Assembly (NCBI GenBank): GCA_035610365.1
Contig: CM069436.1
Coordinates: 5,508,937-5,572,936 of the forward strand
Length of the DNA stretch: 64,000 nt
Reading direction: 5' to 3'
From: Aquatica leii
Taxonomy: Eukaryota > Arthropoda > Insecta > Coleoptera > Lampyridae
The notes under the pieces are model-generated. The model was given only the letters and a program-made list of their open reading frames with translations, was not told the origin of the DNA and did no database searches. The translations under genes and the position numbers were made by a program. Shown here piece after piece: positions 52,168 to 64,000 of this stretch (positions within the stretch are counted from its first letter, which is position 1; each line of letters starts with the position of its first letter).

Positions 52168-52189
52168 AGATTATATATGAGATATTGAA

Positions 52190-55100
52190 AAAAAATTGCG
52201 ATTATAAGAGGCAAGAAATTAAAGAAGTAAAAGAAAAAATTGGAGAAAGGAAAAGAGGAATTGGAAGAACGAATAGAAAAACTGGAGAAAAAAGCGGAAG
52301 ATGGAAAAGGAAGAATAATATTGTAATAAAGGGGTGGAGACGTAAAGAATCACAAATGGAATTAGTATTGATGCTGAAAGAAAAATTAAACGTTAAAGTA
52401 GAAGTCAAAAAGGTGACAGTGATAAATAGAGAGAAGGAAAATGAGATGGTGGTGGCGGAAATGGGAGGATGAAAGGAGAAGCAAAATGTGATGGCGGAGC
52501 AAAAGAAATTAAGGAACACAAAAATTTATATAAAGCACGATTTGACATGGGAAGAAAGGAGAGTACAAAGAGAAATAATAAACAGAGCGGTGGAAACAAG
52601 AGCGGAAGGGAAAAGAGTATGGGTAGGATACAGGAAAATGGGGAAAAAAACGGAAAAAGATACATATGGAACGACAGAGACTGAGAACTAAGGAGAGAAA
52701 ATGGGTAAAACTAAAGGGTGAAGGGGAGGCGAAGAAGGAAAAAATATTGACAAAATGGCAAAGAAAAATAATAATGAGTTATAGAAAGGGAAAAGACCAA
52801 GAAAGAGGAATAAAGGAAAGTAAGAAAGAACCACAGGGGGAGATGAGTGAGCTGAGAGTATTGTTTTGGAATAAAAAATAAGAAACAGGATTTTTGAGAG
52901 TACATCAGAGAATAGGATGTAGTAGGCTTACAGGGAACAAGGGAGGAAGAAAAAAAATGGGAGTGGTGGGAAAAAGAGTTGCCGGAGGAATTTGAGTGTG
53001 TGGTGCAACATGCAGAAAGATAGAAGAGTAACGGGAGAGCAAAAGGGGGTATAATAACGAGAACAAGAAGAAAATGGTTGAGTTAGGAAGAGAAGGAGAA
53101 AGTGCAACAGAGAAGAGGAATTGTAGAAAGGAACATACAGTGGGGAAAAATAAAAATAATGACGGTTAATAGCAGTAGAAAGAAAGAACATAGGAGAAAG
53201 AGAGGAGAGATTCATAATATTAGGAGGGGAGTTTAACGCGAAAATAGGGGAAAAGGGAGGAATACAAGTAAGGACGGGAACGAGACAAACATAGGACAAA
53301 CTTATAAATAAACAGGAAGAAGAACTGCTGGAAATGTGCAACGAAGGGGGTGGGAAATAATAAATGGAAACAGAAAAGAAAAAGGAATGGAGAAGTATAC
53401 GTATATAGGAGGAAGGTGAGAATGAATAATATATTTTGTAATGACAGTTGAAAAGGTGAAGACATTTAAGGTGAGAGAAAGAATGGAGTGGAGTCAGACC
53501 AGAAAGAAAAAGAGAAGAGATGATAGAAAAGGATGAGGAGTTCATAACGATAAAAATGTGAACAGAAAAGAGAGATACAAAAAGTGAATAGGAAAAACGG
53601 TATGGGTAAAGAAGAGATTACAAGAAAGTGTGGAGAAAATGAGAGAGATGATTAAGAAAGCAACAGAGAAAGTCATATTTAGAAAGTACAAGGCGAAGAG
53701 TGGATATACGGGGAAGAAAATGTAGCAAAAAGGATGACGGAAATAGTAAATAAAATATGAAAAGGGGAAGGATTCATGGAGAGAGAGAATAATATGCCCG
53801 ATACACAAAAAAAGAGACAGAAAGGAAGTGAAGAAGTACAAAGGAGTGATATTATAGTAAGCACGGCATACAAGTTATATGCGGCAGCGCTATAAGGAAG
53901 ACTACAGAAGGAAATAGGGGAAAGCAGTTTGGTACCAGACGGACAAACAGGATTAAGAAAGGGAAGAAGAGTGATAAACAACATATATATACTGAAACAC
54001 TTGGCGAATAGAGAGGTAGCGAAAAAAAGGAAAAAATGGTGGCAGTGTTTGTAGGTATAAAAGCCGCTTTTGACAGAGTAAACAGGGAAAAACTGTGGAA
54101 ATACATTAGAAGAAAAAAAATTAATGAAAGAGTAATAGAAAGAATAGAGGAAATTTGCGAAAAAACGAAGAGCAGAATGAAAGTGAATGGAGAGGAGAGC
54201 GAGAAATTCGTTACCAGGAGAGGGTTGAGATAGGAATACCCAGTGAGCTTAAGCTTGTTTGCAGTATGTATGGGGGATTTGAAGGAGACACTGAGAGGAC
54301 AACAGATAGGAAGCAAAGAATAAGTGTGGTCGTTGGCGTATGCGGATGTTGGTGGCTAAAGAGGAATAGAAAATTAAGGAGATGATGAAGAAGCTGGAAA
54401 AATGCATGAAAAGAAAATGGAAGTAAATATACGGAAAAAACAAAAATAATGGTAATTAGAAAAGGAGGGGGAAAAAGAAAAAGAGAGAAGTGGAAATGAA
54501 GATAGGAAGAAGTGCAGCAGGTAAAAGAATTCACATATCTGGATTACACGATGAAGCAGAATAATAAAAAGAGAGAACATATAAAGAAAAGAGTGAGGAA
54601 AGGAAACTAGGTTAATGGAACAAGTGTAGAGTGTGGGGAAAAAGGTTGTTTGGAGTGAACATAGAAAAAAAATGCTGCTGTTTAAGAAGCTAATAATAAG
54701 TCTGGTAATATATGGGGCGGAAATATGGGGGTGGAAGGAGTATAAAGAGGTAGAAGGGATACAAGAAAATTGGAAATGGGTATTAGGGGAAAATAGAGAA
54801 ATACCGGGGTATATTATAAGAGAGGAAGTGCAAGTAGAAAAAATAAGGAAAACAGGAAAAAGGCCTGTAAAATACGAGGACGAACTGAAGGAAAGAACCG
54901 AATGCAAAATACTACAAGAATCCTGGAGAGAGATAAAGGGAGGAAGAGTGAAGCACAGGCAGGATGGTAGAGAAGAATATTACAAAAGAAACGGGTACGC
55001 GCGAGAAGAAGTAGAGAGATTAAGGTAAAAGGGAGTAGGGGTAAGAGAGGAAATAATAAAGAGAAAGATAGGGACATAGAAAAGCTGGAAATATGAACGA

Positions 55101-55530
55101 AGATAAAAGAGGCCAGATATAATGTGAATTCTAAGAATATCAAAAGAGAATGGGTTCCAGAATATCTAAAGGGGAAAGGAAACAAAAGGAAGAAGAAGAA
55201 AAATGATAGCGAGGTTCAGATGTGGGAACGAAGAGTTAGTAAATAAATATTGGAGTAAAGAGGAAGAAAGGATGTGCAAATTATGTGGAGAAGAGATGGA
55301 GGATCTTAAACACATGAGGAATGAATGCAGGGAGTTAAGAGAAGAGGTTAAGAAACTAGAGGAAATCTTAGAAGAAAACGGAAAAGGAGCGGAGTGGATG
55401 GAAGAAGTATGTAGAAGGAGGAAAAATGAATGTAAATAAAAGAGTAAAATTGTAAATATCACTTGTAACACCACATAGATGAAAAAATACAGATAAACTA
55501 CTATAAAATGTGTTCAAAAAAGCCTTAATA
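52190..55530 (+). mobile_element. Decayed LINE, copy 2 (ORF1 to 3' end)
   Basis: Longer copy of the LINE at 1400-2880. The ORF1-like start (52190-52470) is Lys/Glu-rich coiled coil followed by RKNNIVIKGWR-type sequence. The endonuclease region has ILGGEFNAKIGEKGG near 53217, where the catalytic Asp of GDFN has become Glu. RT runs 54030-54420 with KAAFDRVNREKLW; the active site reads LAYAD and is then cut by a small deletion (near 54348), losing the second Asp present in copy 1. The C-terminus (54660-55440) has IYGAEIWGWKEYKE and a zinc-like CKLCGEEMEDLKHMRNEC. There are many stops, so this copy is dead. Base composition is strongly purine-rich on the sense strand. Confidence 0.75.
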
Positions 55531-55559
55531 AAGTTTATAATAATTATAATGCACTGTTT

Positions 55560-56037
55560 TAATATGGAATTTTTATTACGAAAATATTTCGTATTGAAAC
55601 GTTCGAGAAGTTATCTGCAAATTCAAGAGCCTTCTGGAAGTTGTTATCCATCTTGAAAGATATATCGAAAGATATGGAACACTCGAGAATGATTGTCAAA
55701 ATGTGTATATATACCGACGAAACAAATCGTAGGTCAGTTATTGCCGTAATGCGAAATACAGCTATGTTAAGAAGATTATTCAAGTTGAAATAAATAAGTC
55801 GTTAGCACGTGTGCCTAGATAAATATACCGAGAATAATCTTGTACGTGATTTTAGTGTAAACAATTGTGTGAAGCTATACGAGGACTTTATCTTATCTTA
55901 ATTAGTGTAAGTGTTTTTATTAAATATTATTAGATTTTATTAGTTCGGTTAATTTACAAGTGTACATATTTCTAGTATAAGTAAAACATATTTTTAGTAG
56001 TTTAAATAAATTAGTTTTAATAATAAAATTCGTTACA
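55560..56037 (+). repeat. Solo LTR related to gypsy C
   Basis: Begins TGTTTTAATATGG (about 55555) and ends AAAATTCGTTACA, the same terminal block as gypsy C LTRs read on the minus strand. Intermediate words (CTCGAGAATGAT, TAGATAAATA) align in order with the LTR at 40640-40316. No internal element sequence accompanies it. It lies about 560 bases upstream of the formin start codon. No clean target duplication was found. Confidence 0.5.
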
Positions 56038-56598
56038 GTATAATAATAAAATGCAGTTTACTGTTCCGATTCATTCAAAAATAAGAATATATTGATTTTT
56101 AGCCTACTTTACACCGCTAACTATTTAGTTTAGTTGAGTTGTACTTGATTTAGATATTTTTTATTTTTTAAACTGGTAAAAAAAGCGCATTTGCTAAATG
56201 AAACAAGAAATTCTGTTGCTTATTAAGAGAAAATTCCAGTCGTTCAATCCAATTATCAAAATACGTATATACTAAAAAGAAAAATGTGTAAGTTGTTTGT
56301 AATGTTATTAAAATTAATTCTTACTTTTCATTTAAATTTGTTAAAAAGTGTAATAATTAAAATTTTCTCAGTCCTGTCCTGTACAAGTGGATCATGCGCG
56401 AACGAGTTTGTTTTGAACAAAGTTTTCAGTTGTTAGTCAGTTCCTGTTTGTTACTAGAATTGGTGTGGTTATGTTTAGTGCCGTTTCGCTATTTACGATA
56501 CCTGTTGCTTTTTTACACAAAAAATGCGCATTTTTTTGTATATTTAGTGTTTACACTAAAACAAATGATAGTTCGTATCGTGTGATTGCGTCCGTACA
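56038..56598. other. 5' region of the formin-like gene
   Basis: AT-rich sequence upstream of the Frl/FMNL start codon; it would hold the promoter and 5' UTR. A small open frame at 56394-56585 ends before the start codon and is best read as 5' UTR. Confidence 0.35.
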
Positions 56599-56772
56599 AT
56601 GGGATTATTAACGTCGAAAGAAGAACCTGCAACACAGCAGAGTTTATCTGATAGACCGGATAGTATAATTTCTTCAAAATATGGTCACGGCAGACAACCA
56701 AGCATACGTGCCAAAGCAAAACGGCCCATGCCAGATCCCAACGAACTCGAAAGAAGATTCACAGAAGTCTTG
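56599..56772 (+). CDS. Frl: Formin-like protein (Frl/FMNL) first coding exon
   Basis: FMNL formins nucleate and elongate linear actin filaments downstream of Rho-family GTPases at the plasma membrane. The 58-residue exon starts MGLLTSKEEP, fitting an N-myristoylation consensus (Gly2, Ser6), as known for FMNL proteins. It ends with PMPDPNELERRFTEVL, which matches the start of the FMNL GTPase-binding/FH3 domain (ELExRFxxVL then NLPPDKA in the family). The donor TTG|GTTTGT at 56773 follows in phase 0. The rest of the gene lies beyond the window, so intron 1 is more than 7.2 kb and includes the satellite array. The identification rests on this short N-terminus. Confidence 0.75.
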
Positions 56773-57555
56773 GTTTGTAGATTTATTCGTTTATCGTAGG
56801 TTTTAGTAAACACACGTTTAACTTTAAACGTAAATAAAAAATCGCGTAGTAATCCAAATCATTGTCAACGTATCATTGTTTTAATAATTATCCTAAAACA
56901 TGCTAGCAGTGAACGACATTGAATTTTTTTTTGTCATGCTTAATTTGATTTGGGTAACACTGAAGTTTATTTATACGATTGTATCAATATTTTAAGTTGC
57001 TTTTATTTAATATTTTTATTAGTGTAACTTTGCAATAAATAAGTACGTGTCAAAACAAATGTTATGTTGGGTTGTTGCACTGGGGTACCTAGTTAATACG
57101 CACGTGTAGTTTATTTCTAAAGATTTTACCGTACACAAACAGAAGCCTTCTTTTGATTATTTTATTCAGCATATATGAAAATGTAGCGATTCTAAAGTTG
57201 TTCAAACGATTTTTGTCGTCACGTTTTGAATTGCATCAATGTCAGCATAAAAAGTTTCTTTCATGGTTAAAGATTGTTTAGGAAACTACTCGGAATATTA
57301 CGAAAATTGGTCGATACGTTGAATAATTAGTAAACATAAAGTGAAAAAAAAATGCATTGGACTGTGATTTTAATTTTTTCAAAAAATTTATGGAAATACA
57401 TACAGTGAGATTATACAATACAGAAATTATAATATTTGAGATAATTTCCACGGACTTGTCGATTTTGTTTATTTAAACGTCATTTTTTTTGTCATTGACA
57501 TGTTTTCCTCGTGTTTTGTTTCCGAGTTATGACGTCATCGACATTTTTTAAAAAA
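56773..57555. other. Frl: Formin-like intron 1, proximal part
   Basis: AT-rich intron sequence. No exon matching the next FMNL segment (NLPPDKAKLLxxYDNEKKW) is visible here or elsewhere to the window end. Confidence 0.4.
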
Positions 57556-57559
57556 TGCA

Positions 57560-58010
57560 TTTTTTGACAATATCCTATCCGCCACTGAAATTCCTGAAGA
57601 ACGTTACCAAGAGTACTCCTGGAATTGCCCGCATTTCGTTACGAATTTTGTCCTCTAGTTCGTTGATGGTATTTGGCATTTGGTCTATTGAGATAGACTT
57701 TGCTTTTTAAATACCCCCATAAGAAGTAGTCGAGGAGGGTGAGATCAGTAGACTTAGGAGGCCATTCGATAGATCATCTACCACCGATCCATTGGTTAGC
57801 AAATACTTGGTTTAAATATTCGCGAACTATCTTCGCAAAATGGGGTGGGTAAAGTACTGCAAGTGCAGGGACTAAGTCGTCTGTTAAAATTCAAAGTCTT
57901 TCACCTGTTAACGTGCCCTAAAAAAAAATTAACCCAAGATACGCTTACCTACAATGCCAGCCCAAACGTTAAGTTTTTGTAGAGACAGGGGTCATTTTAT
58001 ATCAAATCTA
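57560..58010 (-). mobile_element. Mariner/Tc1-type transposase relic
   Basis: Minus strand in shifting frames reads KLNVWAGIVGKRILG, then FANQWIGGR, WPPKSTDL-type and LLDYFLWGYLKSKVY-type blocks, then MPNTINELEDKIRNEM. These are the last third of a DDE mariner/Tc1 transposase (the NEWIGR...SPDLTPLDFFLWG region). There are several stops and indels, so it is a dead fragment inside the formin intron. Confidence 0.7.
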
Positions 58011-58815
58011 CACAGGGTAGACGGTATAAAACTGACCACCTCAGAATTTGATGAAATTTGGTATGAAGGTTGTCATTACTTATAGAGATTAAGAAAAATT
58101 CCTTTTTATTTAAATATCTCAAACGTTCTAATGCTCTTTCTTTTGATGTGCAACACAACATACTTTGTTATAAATTATCATCTTAAAATTAAATTTTTAA
58201 CATTTACATCTTAGGCAAAAGTTATTCAAAACTTGATGGTTTGTGAAGTTTTTATGACTTCTTCAGATACGTTCATTAACTTGGACCCCCCACCAATAGA
58301 AAAAAGAATCAGACTTCTTGAAAAAATTAGTGCTAATTATCTGCTAATTTGTTGCCGTATTCAAAATTTTGTTGTCCAAGAAGAACAGCAGTACTTAAAT
58401 TAGAAATGAAGTGGGTGGGGCCAGATCTCGGGCCAGATTAACTTAAAGCTGGACCCCCCTTCCTCTCAAAAAAACTTTTTACACAAAACAACGAACTAAC
58501 GTCAGGCGGAAATTTGTTGCTAATTTGTTGCTGTAAAATAGCATTAACGAATTTGCGAGATTCGCAAAAAAAGTTATGTATTTTTTTAACATATCAAAAT
58601 GATGTAAAAGACTAACATCATACATGATTTAAGCTTCATTAAAAACAAATAGCGATACAAAATTACTTATTGAAACATCAAACATTTTAACAAAATCTAA
58701 ATTAAAGCTATTAGACATATCCTCTGCCCACTCCTCTAAAATAATCACGATGCGTTCACCACCCTGGCGCAAATTAGTTTCGTAACCTTTATTTATATTT
58801 GAATTTACATCTTGC
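58011..58815. other. Intron sequence before the satellite
   Basis: No gene seen. A few TTTGTTGCTAATTTGTTGCTG-like words (about 58513-58535, and TGCTAATTTGTTGCCG near 58340) resemble the TTTGTTGCTAAC motif of the adjacent satellite and may be its degenerate edge. Confidence 0.35.
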
Positions 58816-61800
58816 TCAAATAATTATTACGTACAATTCTTCCTCGCACTAGAATTAACAATAATTAATACATAATCGAATTTGTTGCTAACTATAAACA
58901 ATAAAAAACGACGTAGAATGGATGTGCTCTGACGCGGGACTTTTCATGTTTTAATTTGCATAAACAATTTGTTGCTTAAAGTGTTACTACGTAAAATTGT
59001 TCTTCGCACTGTAATGAACAGTAATTTATACATAATCGAATTTGTTGCTAACTATAAACAATAAAAAACGACAGAGAATCGATGTGCTCTGACGCAGGAC
59101 TTTTCACGTTTTAATTTGCATAAACAATTTGCTGCTTAAATTGTTACTACGTAAATGTGTTCTTAGCACTATAATCAACAGTAATTTACACATAATCGAA
59201 TTTTTTGCTAACTATAAACAATAAAAAATCACGAAGAATCGATGTGCTCTCATACGGGACTTTTCATGTTTTAATTAGCATAAACAATTTGTTGGTTAAA
59301 TTGTTACAACGTAAAATCGTTCTTTGCACTATAATGAACAGTAATTTATACATAATCGAATTTGTTTCTAACCATAAACAATAAAAAACCACGGAGAATC
59401 GATGTGCTCTGACGCGGGACTTTTCATGTTTTAATTTGTCTAAACAATTTGTTGCTTAAATTGTTACAACGTAAAATTGTTCTTTGCACTATAATCAACA
59501 GTAATTTATACATAACCGAATTTGTTGCTAACTATAAACAATAAAAAACCACGTAGAATCGATGTGCTCTGACGCGAGACTTTTCATGTTTTAATTTGCA
59601 TGAACAATTTGTTGCTTAAATTGTTACTATGTAAATGTGTTCTTAGCACTATAATGAACAGTAATTTATACATAATCGAATTTGTTGCTAACTATAAACA
59701 ATAAAAACTGACGAAGAATCGATGTGCTCTCATACGGGACTTTTCATGTTTTAATTAGCATAAACAATTTGTTGGTTAAATTGTTACTTCGTAAAATCGT
59801 TCTTTGCACTATAATGAACAGTAATTTATACATAATCGAATTTGTTTCTAACTATAAACAATAAAAAACCACGGAGAATCGATGTGCTCTGACGCGGGAC
59901 TTTTCATGTTTTAATTTGTCTAAACAATTTGTTGCTTAAATTGTTACAACGTAAAATCGTTCTTTGCACTATAATGAACAGTAATTTATACATAATCGAA
60001 TTTGTTGCTAACTATAAACAATAAAAAACGACAGAGAATCGATGTGCTCTGACGCAGGACTTTTCACGTTTTAATTTGCATAAACAATTTGCTGCTTAAA
60101 TTGTTACTACGTAAATGTGTTCTTAGCACTATAATCAACAGTAATTTACACATAATCGAATTTTTTGCTAACTATAAACAATAAAAAATCACGAAGAATC
60201 GATGTGCTCTCATACGGGACTTTTCATGTTTTAATTAGCATAAACAATTTGTTGGTTAAATTGTTACTTCGTAAAATCGTTCTTTGCACTATAATGAACA
60301 GTAATTTATACATAATCGAATTTGTTTCTAACTATAAACAATAAAAAACCACGGAGAATCGATGTGCTCTGACGCGGGACTTTTCATGTTTTAATTTGTC
60401 TAAACAATTTGTTGCTTAAATTGTTACAACGTAAAATCGTTCTTTGCACTATAATGAACAGTAATTTATACATAATCGAATTTGTTGCTAACTATAAACA
60501 ATAAAAAATCACGGAGAATCGATGTGCTCTGACGCAGGACTTTTAATTTGCATAAACAATTTGTTGCTTAAATTGTTACAACGTAAAATAGTTCTTCGCA
60601 CTATAATCAACAGTAATTTATAAATAATCGAATTTGTTTCTAACTAGAAACAATAAAAAACGACGGAGAATCGATGAACTCTGACGCGGGACTTTTCATG
60701 TTTTAATTTGCCTAAACAATTTGTTGCTTAAATTGTTACAACGTAAAATCGTTCTTTGCACTATAATGAACAGTAATTTATACATAATCGGATTTGTTGC
60801 TAACTATAAACAATAAAAAACGACGGAGAATCGATGTGCTCTGACGCGGGACTTTTCATGTTTTAATTTGCCTAAAAAATTTGTTGCTTAAATTGTTACT
60901 ACATAAAATTGTTCTTAGCACTATAATCAACAGTAATTTATACATAATCGAATTTGTTGCTAACTATAAACAATAACAAAACCACGGAGAATCGATGTGC
61001 TCTGACGCGGGACGTTTCATGTTTAAATTTGCATAAACAATTTGTTGCGTAAATTGTTACTACGTAAAATTGTTCTTTGCACTATAATCAACAGTAATTT
61101 ACACATAATCGAATTTGTTGCTAACTATAAACAATAAAAAATCACGGAGAATCGATGTGCTCTCATACGGGACTTTTCATGTTTTAATTAGCATAAACAA
61201 TTTGTTGGTTAAATTGTTACTTCGTAAAATCGTTCTTTGCACTATAATGAACAGTAATTTATACATAATCGAATTTGTTTCTAACTATAAACAATAAAAA
61301 ACCACGGAGAATCGATGTGCTCTGACGCGGGACTTTTCATGTTTTAATTTGCCTAAAAAATTTGTTGCTTAAATTGTTACAACGTAAAATCGTTCTTTGC
61401 ACTATAATGAACAGTAATTTATACATAATCGAATTTGTTGCTAACTATAAACAATAAAAAACCACGGAGAATCGATGTGCTCTGACGCAGGACTTTTAAT
61501 TTGCATAAACAATTTGTTGCTTAAATTGTTACAACGTAAAATAGTTCTTCGCACTATAATCAACAGTAATTTATAAATAATCGAATTTGTTTCTAACTAT
61601 AAACAATAAAAAACGACGGAGAATCGATGAACTCTGACGCGGGACTTTTCATGTTTTAATTTGCCTAAACAATTTGTTGCTTAAATTGTTACTACACAAA
61701 ATTGTTCTTAGCACTATAATCAACAGTAATTTATACATAATCGAATTTGTTGCTAACTATAAACAATAAAAAACCACGGAGAATCGATGTGCTCTGACGC

Positions 61801-64000
61801 GGGACGTTTCATGTTTAAATTTGCATAAACAATTTGTTGCGTAAATTGTTACTACGTAAAATTGTTCTTTGCACTATAATCAATAGTAATTTACACATAA
61901 TCGAATTTGTTGCTAACTATAAACAATAAAAAATCACGGAGAATCGATGTGCTCTGACGCGGGACTTTTCATGTTTTAATTTGCCTAAACAATTTGTTGC
62001 TTAAATTGTTACAACGTAAAATCGTTCTTTGCACTATAATGAACAGTAATTTATACATAATCGAATTTGTTGCTAACTATAAACAATAAAAAACCACGGA
62101 GAATCGATGTGCTCTGACGCAGGACTTTTAATTTGCATAAACAATTTGTTGCTTAAATTGTTACAACGTAAAATAGTTCTTCGCACTATAATCAACAGTA
62201 ATTTATAAATAATCGAATTTGTTTCTAACTATAAACAATAAGAAACCACGGAGAATCGATGTGCTCTGACGCGGGACTTTTCATGTTTTAATTTGCCTAA
62301 ACAATTTGTTGCTTAAATTGTTACAACGTAAAATCGTTCTTTGCACTATAATGAACAGTAATTTATACATAATCGAATTTGTTGCTAACTATAAACAATA
62401 AAAAACCACGGAGAATCGATGTGCTCTGACGCAGGACTTTTAATTTGCATAAACAATTTGTTGCTTAAATTGTTACAACGTAAAATAGTTCTTCGCACTA
62501 TAATCAACAGTAATTTACACATAATCGAATTTGTTGCTAACTGTAAACAATAAAAAATCACGGAGAATCGATGTGCTCTGACGCGGGACTTTTCATGTTT
62601 TAATTTGCCTAAACAATTTGTTGCTTAAATTGTTACAACATAAAATCGTTCTTTGCACTATAATGAACAGTAATTTACACATAATCGAATTTGTTGCTAA
62701 CTGTAAACAATAAAAAATCACGGAGAATCGATGTGCTCTCATACGGGACTTTTCATGTTTTAATTTTCATAAACAATTTGTTGGTTAAATTGTTACTACG
62801 TAAAATCGTTCTTTGCACTATAATGAACAGTAATTTATACATAATCGAATTTGTTGCTAACTATAAACAATAAAAAACCACGGAGAATCGATGTGCTCTG
62901 ACGCGGGACTTTTCATGTTTTAATTTGCATAAACAATTTGTTGCTTAAATTGTTACTACGTAAAATTGTTCTTAGCACTATAATCAACAGTAATTTATAC
63001 ATAATCGAATTTGTTGCTAACTATAAACAATAAAAACAACGGAGAGTCGATGTGCTCTGACGCGGGACTTTTCATGTTTTAATTTGCATAAACAATTTGT
63101 TGCTTAAATTGTTACAACGTAAAATTGTTCTTAGCACTATAATCAACAGTTATTTATACATAATCGAATTTGTTGCTAACTATAAACAAAGAACGACGGA
63201 GAATCGATGTGCTCTGACGCGGGACTTTTCATGTTTTAATTTGCCTAAACAATTTGTTGCTTAAATTGTTACTACATAAAATTGTTCTTAGCACTATAAT
63301 CAACAGTAATTTATACATAATCGAATTTGTTGCTAACTATAAACAATAAAAAATGACGGAGAATCAATGTGCTCTGACGCGGGACTTTTCATGTTTTAAT
63401 TTGCATAAACAATTTGTTGCTTAAATTGTTACTACGTAAAATTGTTCTTAGCACTATAATCAACAGTAATTTATACATAATCGAATTTGTTGCTAACTAT
63501 AAACAATAAAAAATGACGGAGAATCAATGTGCTCTGACGCGGGACTTTTCATGTTTTAATTTGCATAAACAATTTGTTGCTTAAATTGTTACTACGTAAA
63601 ATTGTTCTTAGCACTATAATCAACAGTAATTTATACATAATCGAATTTGTTGCTAACTATAAACAATAAAAAATGACGGAGAATCAATGTGCTCTCATAC
63701 GGGACTTTTCTCGGGACTTTTCATGTTTTAATTAGCATAAACAATTTGTTGGTTAAATTGTTACTTCGTAAAATCGTTCTTTGCACTATAATGAACAGTA
63801 ATTTATACATAATCGAATTTGTTGCTAACTATAAACAATAAAAAATGACGGAGAATCAATGTGCTCTGACGCGAGACTTTTCATGTTTTAATTTGCATAA
63901 ACAATTTGTTGTTTAAATTGTTACTACGTAAAATTGTTCTTAGCACTATAATCAACAGTAATTTATACATAATCGAATTTGTTGCTAACTATAAACAATA
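58816..64000. repeat. 160-base satellite array, at least 32 monomers, open at the window end
   Basis: TTTGTTGCTAACTATAAACA recurs every 160 bases (58880, 59041, 59201, 59361, 59521, 59681, 59841, 60001...). Each monomer also has GAGAATCGATGTGCTCTGAC, GGGACTTTTCATGTTTTAAT, an AACAATTTGTTGCTTAAATTGTT inverted repeat and TAATCAACAGTAATTTATAC. Variants form a higher-order pattern: offsets of 480 and 960 bases give near-identical blocks. A monomer type lacking CATGTTTT (~152 bases) recurs near 60541, 61495, 62127 and 62446. The first monomers are more diverged, as expected at an array edge. Two 60-codon open frames inside are chance. Confidence 0.95.

Larger units (their letters stand above)
51465..52180. 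repeat. Tandem ~440-base dispersed repeat, copy block 2
   Basis: Same family and order of landmarks as 445-1400: ACACGTTTGTATTGACTTCC (51462), the CAGGCAGGATTCGAACC box (51703 and, as CAGACAGG..., 52149), CGCTTCCGGTTTCTCCATC (about 51910) and TATCTTGCxTTTCCTTCAAG. It again lies immediately upstream of the same LINE. Confidence 0.6.

Noticed and set aside
61115..62873. Two nearly identical 60-codon open frames in the satellite
   Set aside because: They are chance open frames in tandem monomers; other monomers break the frame.
58816..64000. CRISPR-like repeat/spacer array
   Set aside because: The repeats are contiguous 160-base monomers without unique spacers, in an animal genome: a satellite.

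Overview
This is a window of AT-rich, intron-bearing, transposon-laden animal DNA, almost certainly insect and perhaps beetle. The reasons are short host introns (about 50 bases in the sulfotransferase gene), genes that match insect families (FEM-1 close to fly CG6966, cytosolic sulfotransferase, Frl/FMNL formin), copia, Ty3/gypsy, R1-like LINE and pogo elements, and a long satellite array. There are no bacterial operons, CRISPR arrays or complete tRNA/rRNA genes. The species is an inference; no taxon-specific marker is visible.

Layout. 1-2880: tandem ~440-base repeats carrying a 3' tRNA-Ser-like fragment, then a decayed LINE. 3459-4619 (-): three well-formed exons of a FEM-1 ankyrin protein whose 3' half is missing or decayed. 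5879-7201 (-): an apparently complete six-exon cytosolic sulfotransferase. 8806-8896: a 91-base palindromic mini-element. 9156-19426 (-): a gypsy retrotransposon (LTR, PBS, gag, protease, RT, RNase H, integrase, PPT, LTR fragment) split by an R1-like LINE (about 9640-13150) and by a 1.7-kb DNA element (14485-16194). 19430-22090 (+): a second, Mag-like gypsy relic.

23068-49987 (+) is the centrepiece: a gene I reconstruct from five exons with matching phases into a protein of about 3065 residues. It has an N-terminal FHA fold, a possible PP1-docking segment, tandem ~110-residue repeats with CDK-type SPxK sites and AT-hooks, Ki-67-like D-L-x-x-V-x-G-V-K-x-L-F signatures, two KEN boxes, a SUMO-interaction-like motif and a basic C-terminus. 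This is the architecture and size of the mitotic chromosome-periphery protein Ki-67. Its 17.6-kb third intron (23584-41156) is filled with nested elements: a copia element inside a pogo element, and a gypsy element split by a full-length R1-like LINE.

50630-51380: two foldback (hairpin) elements, the second with a hammerhead-ribozyme-like core. 51465-55530: a second copy of the tRNA-like repeats plus the LINE seen at the window start. 55560-56037: a solo LTR just upstream of the first coding exon of a Frl/FMNL formin (56599-56772, +), with a myristoylation-type N-terminus. Its first coding intron holds a mariner/Tc1 transposase relic and, from about 58820 to the window end, a 160-base satellite with higher-order structure.

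The host genes do not form a pathway. The most interesting unit is the Ki-67-like gene. The rest is mostly a record of nested transposition.
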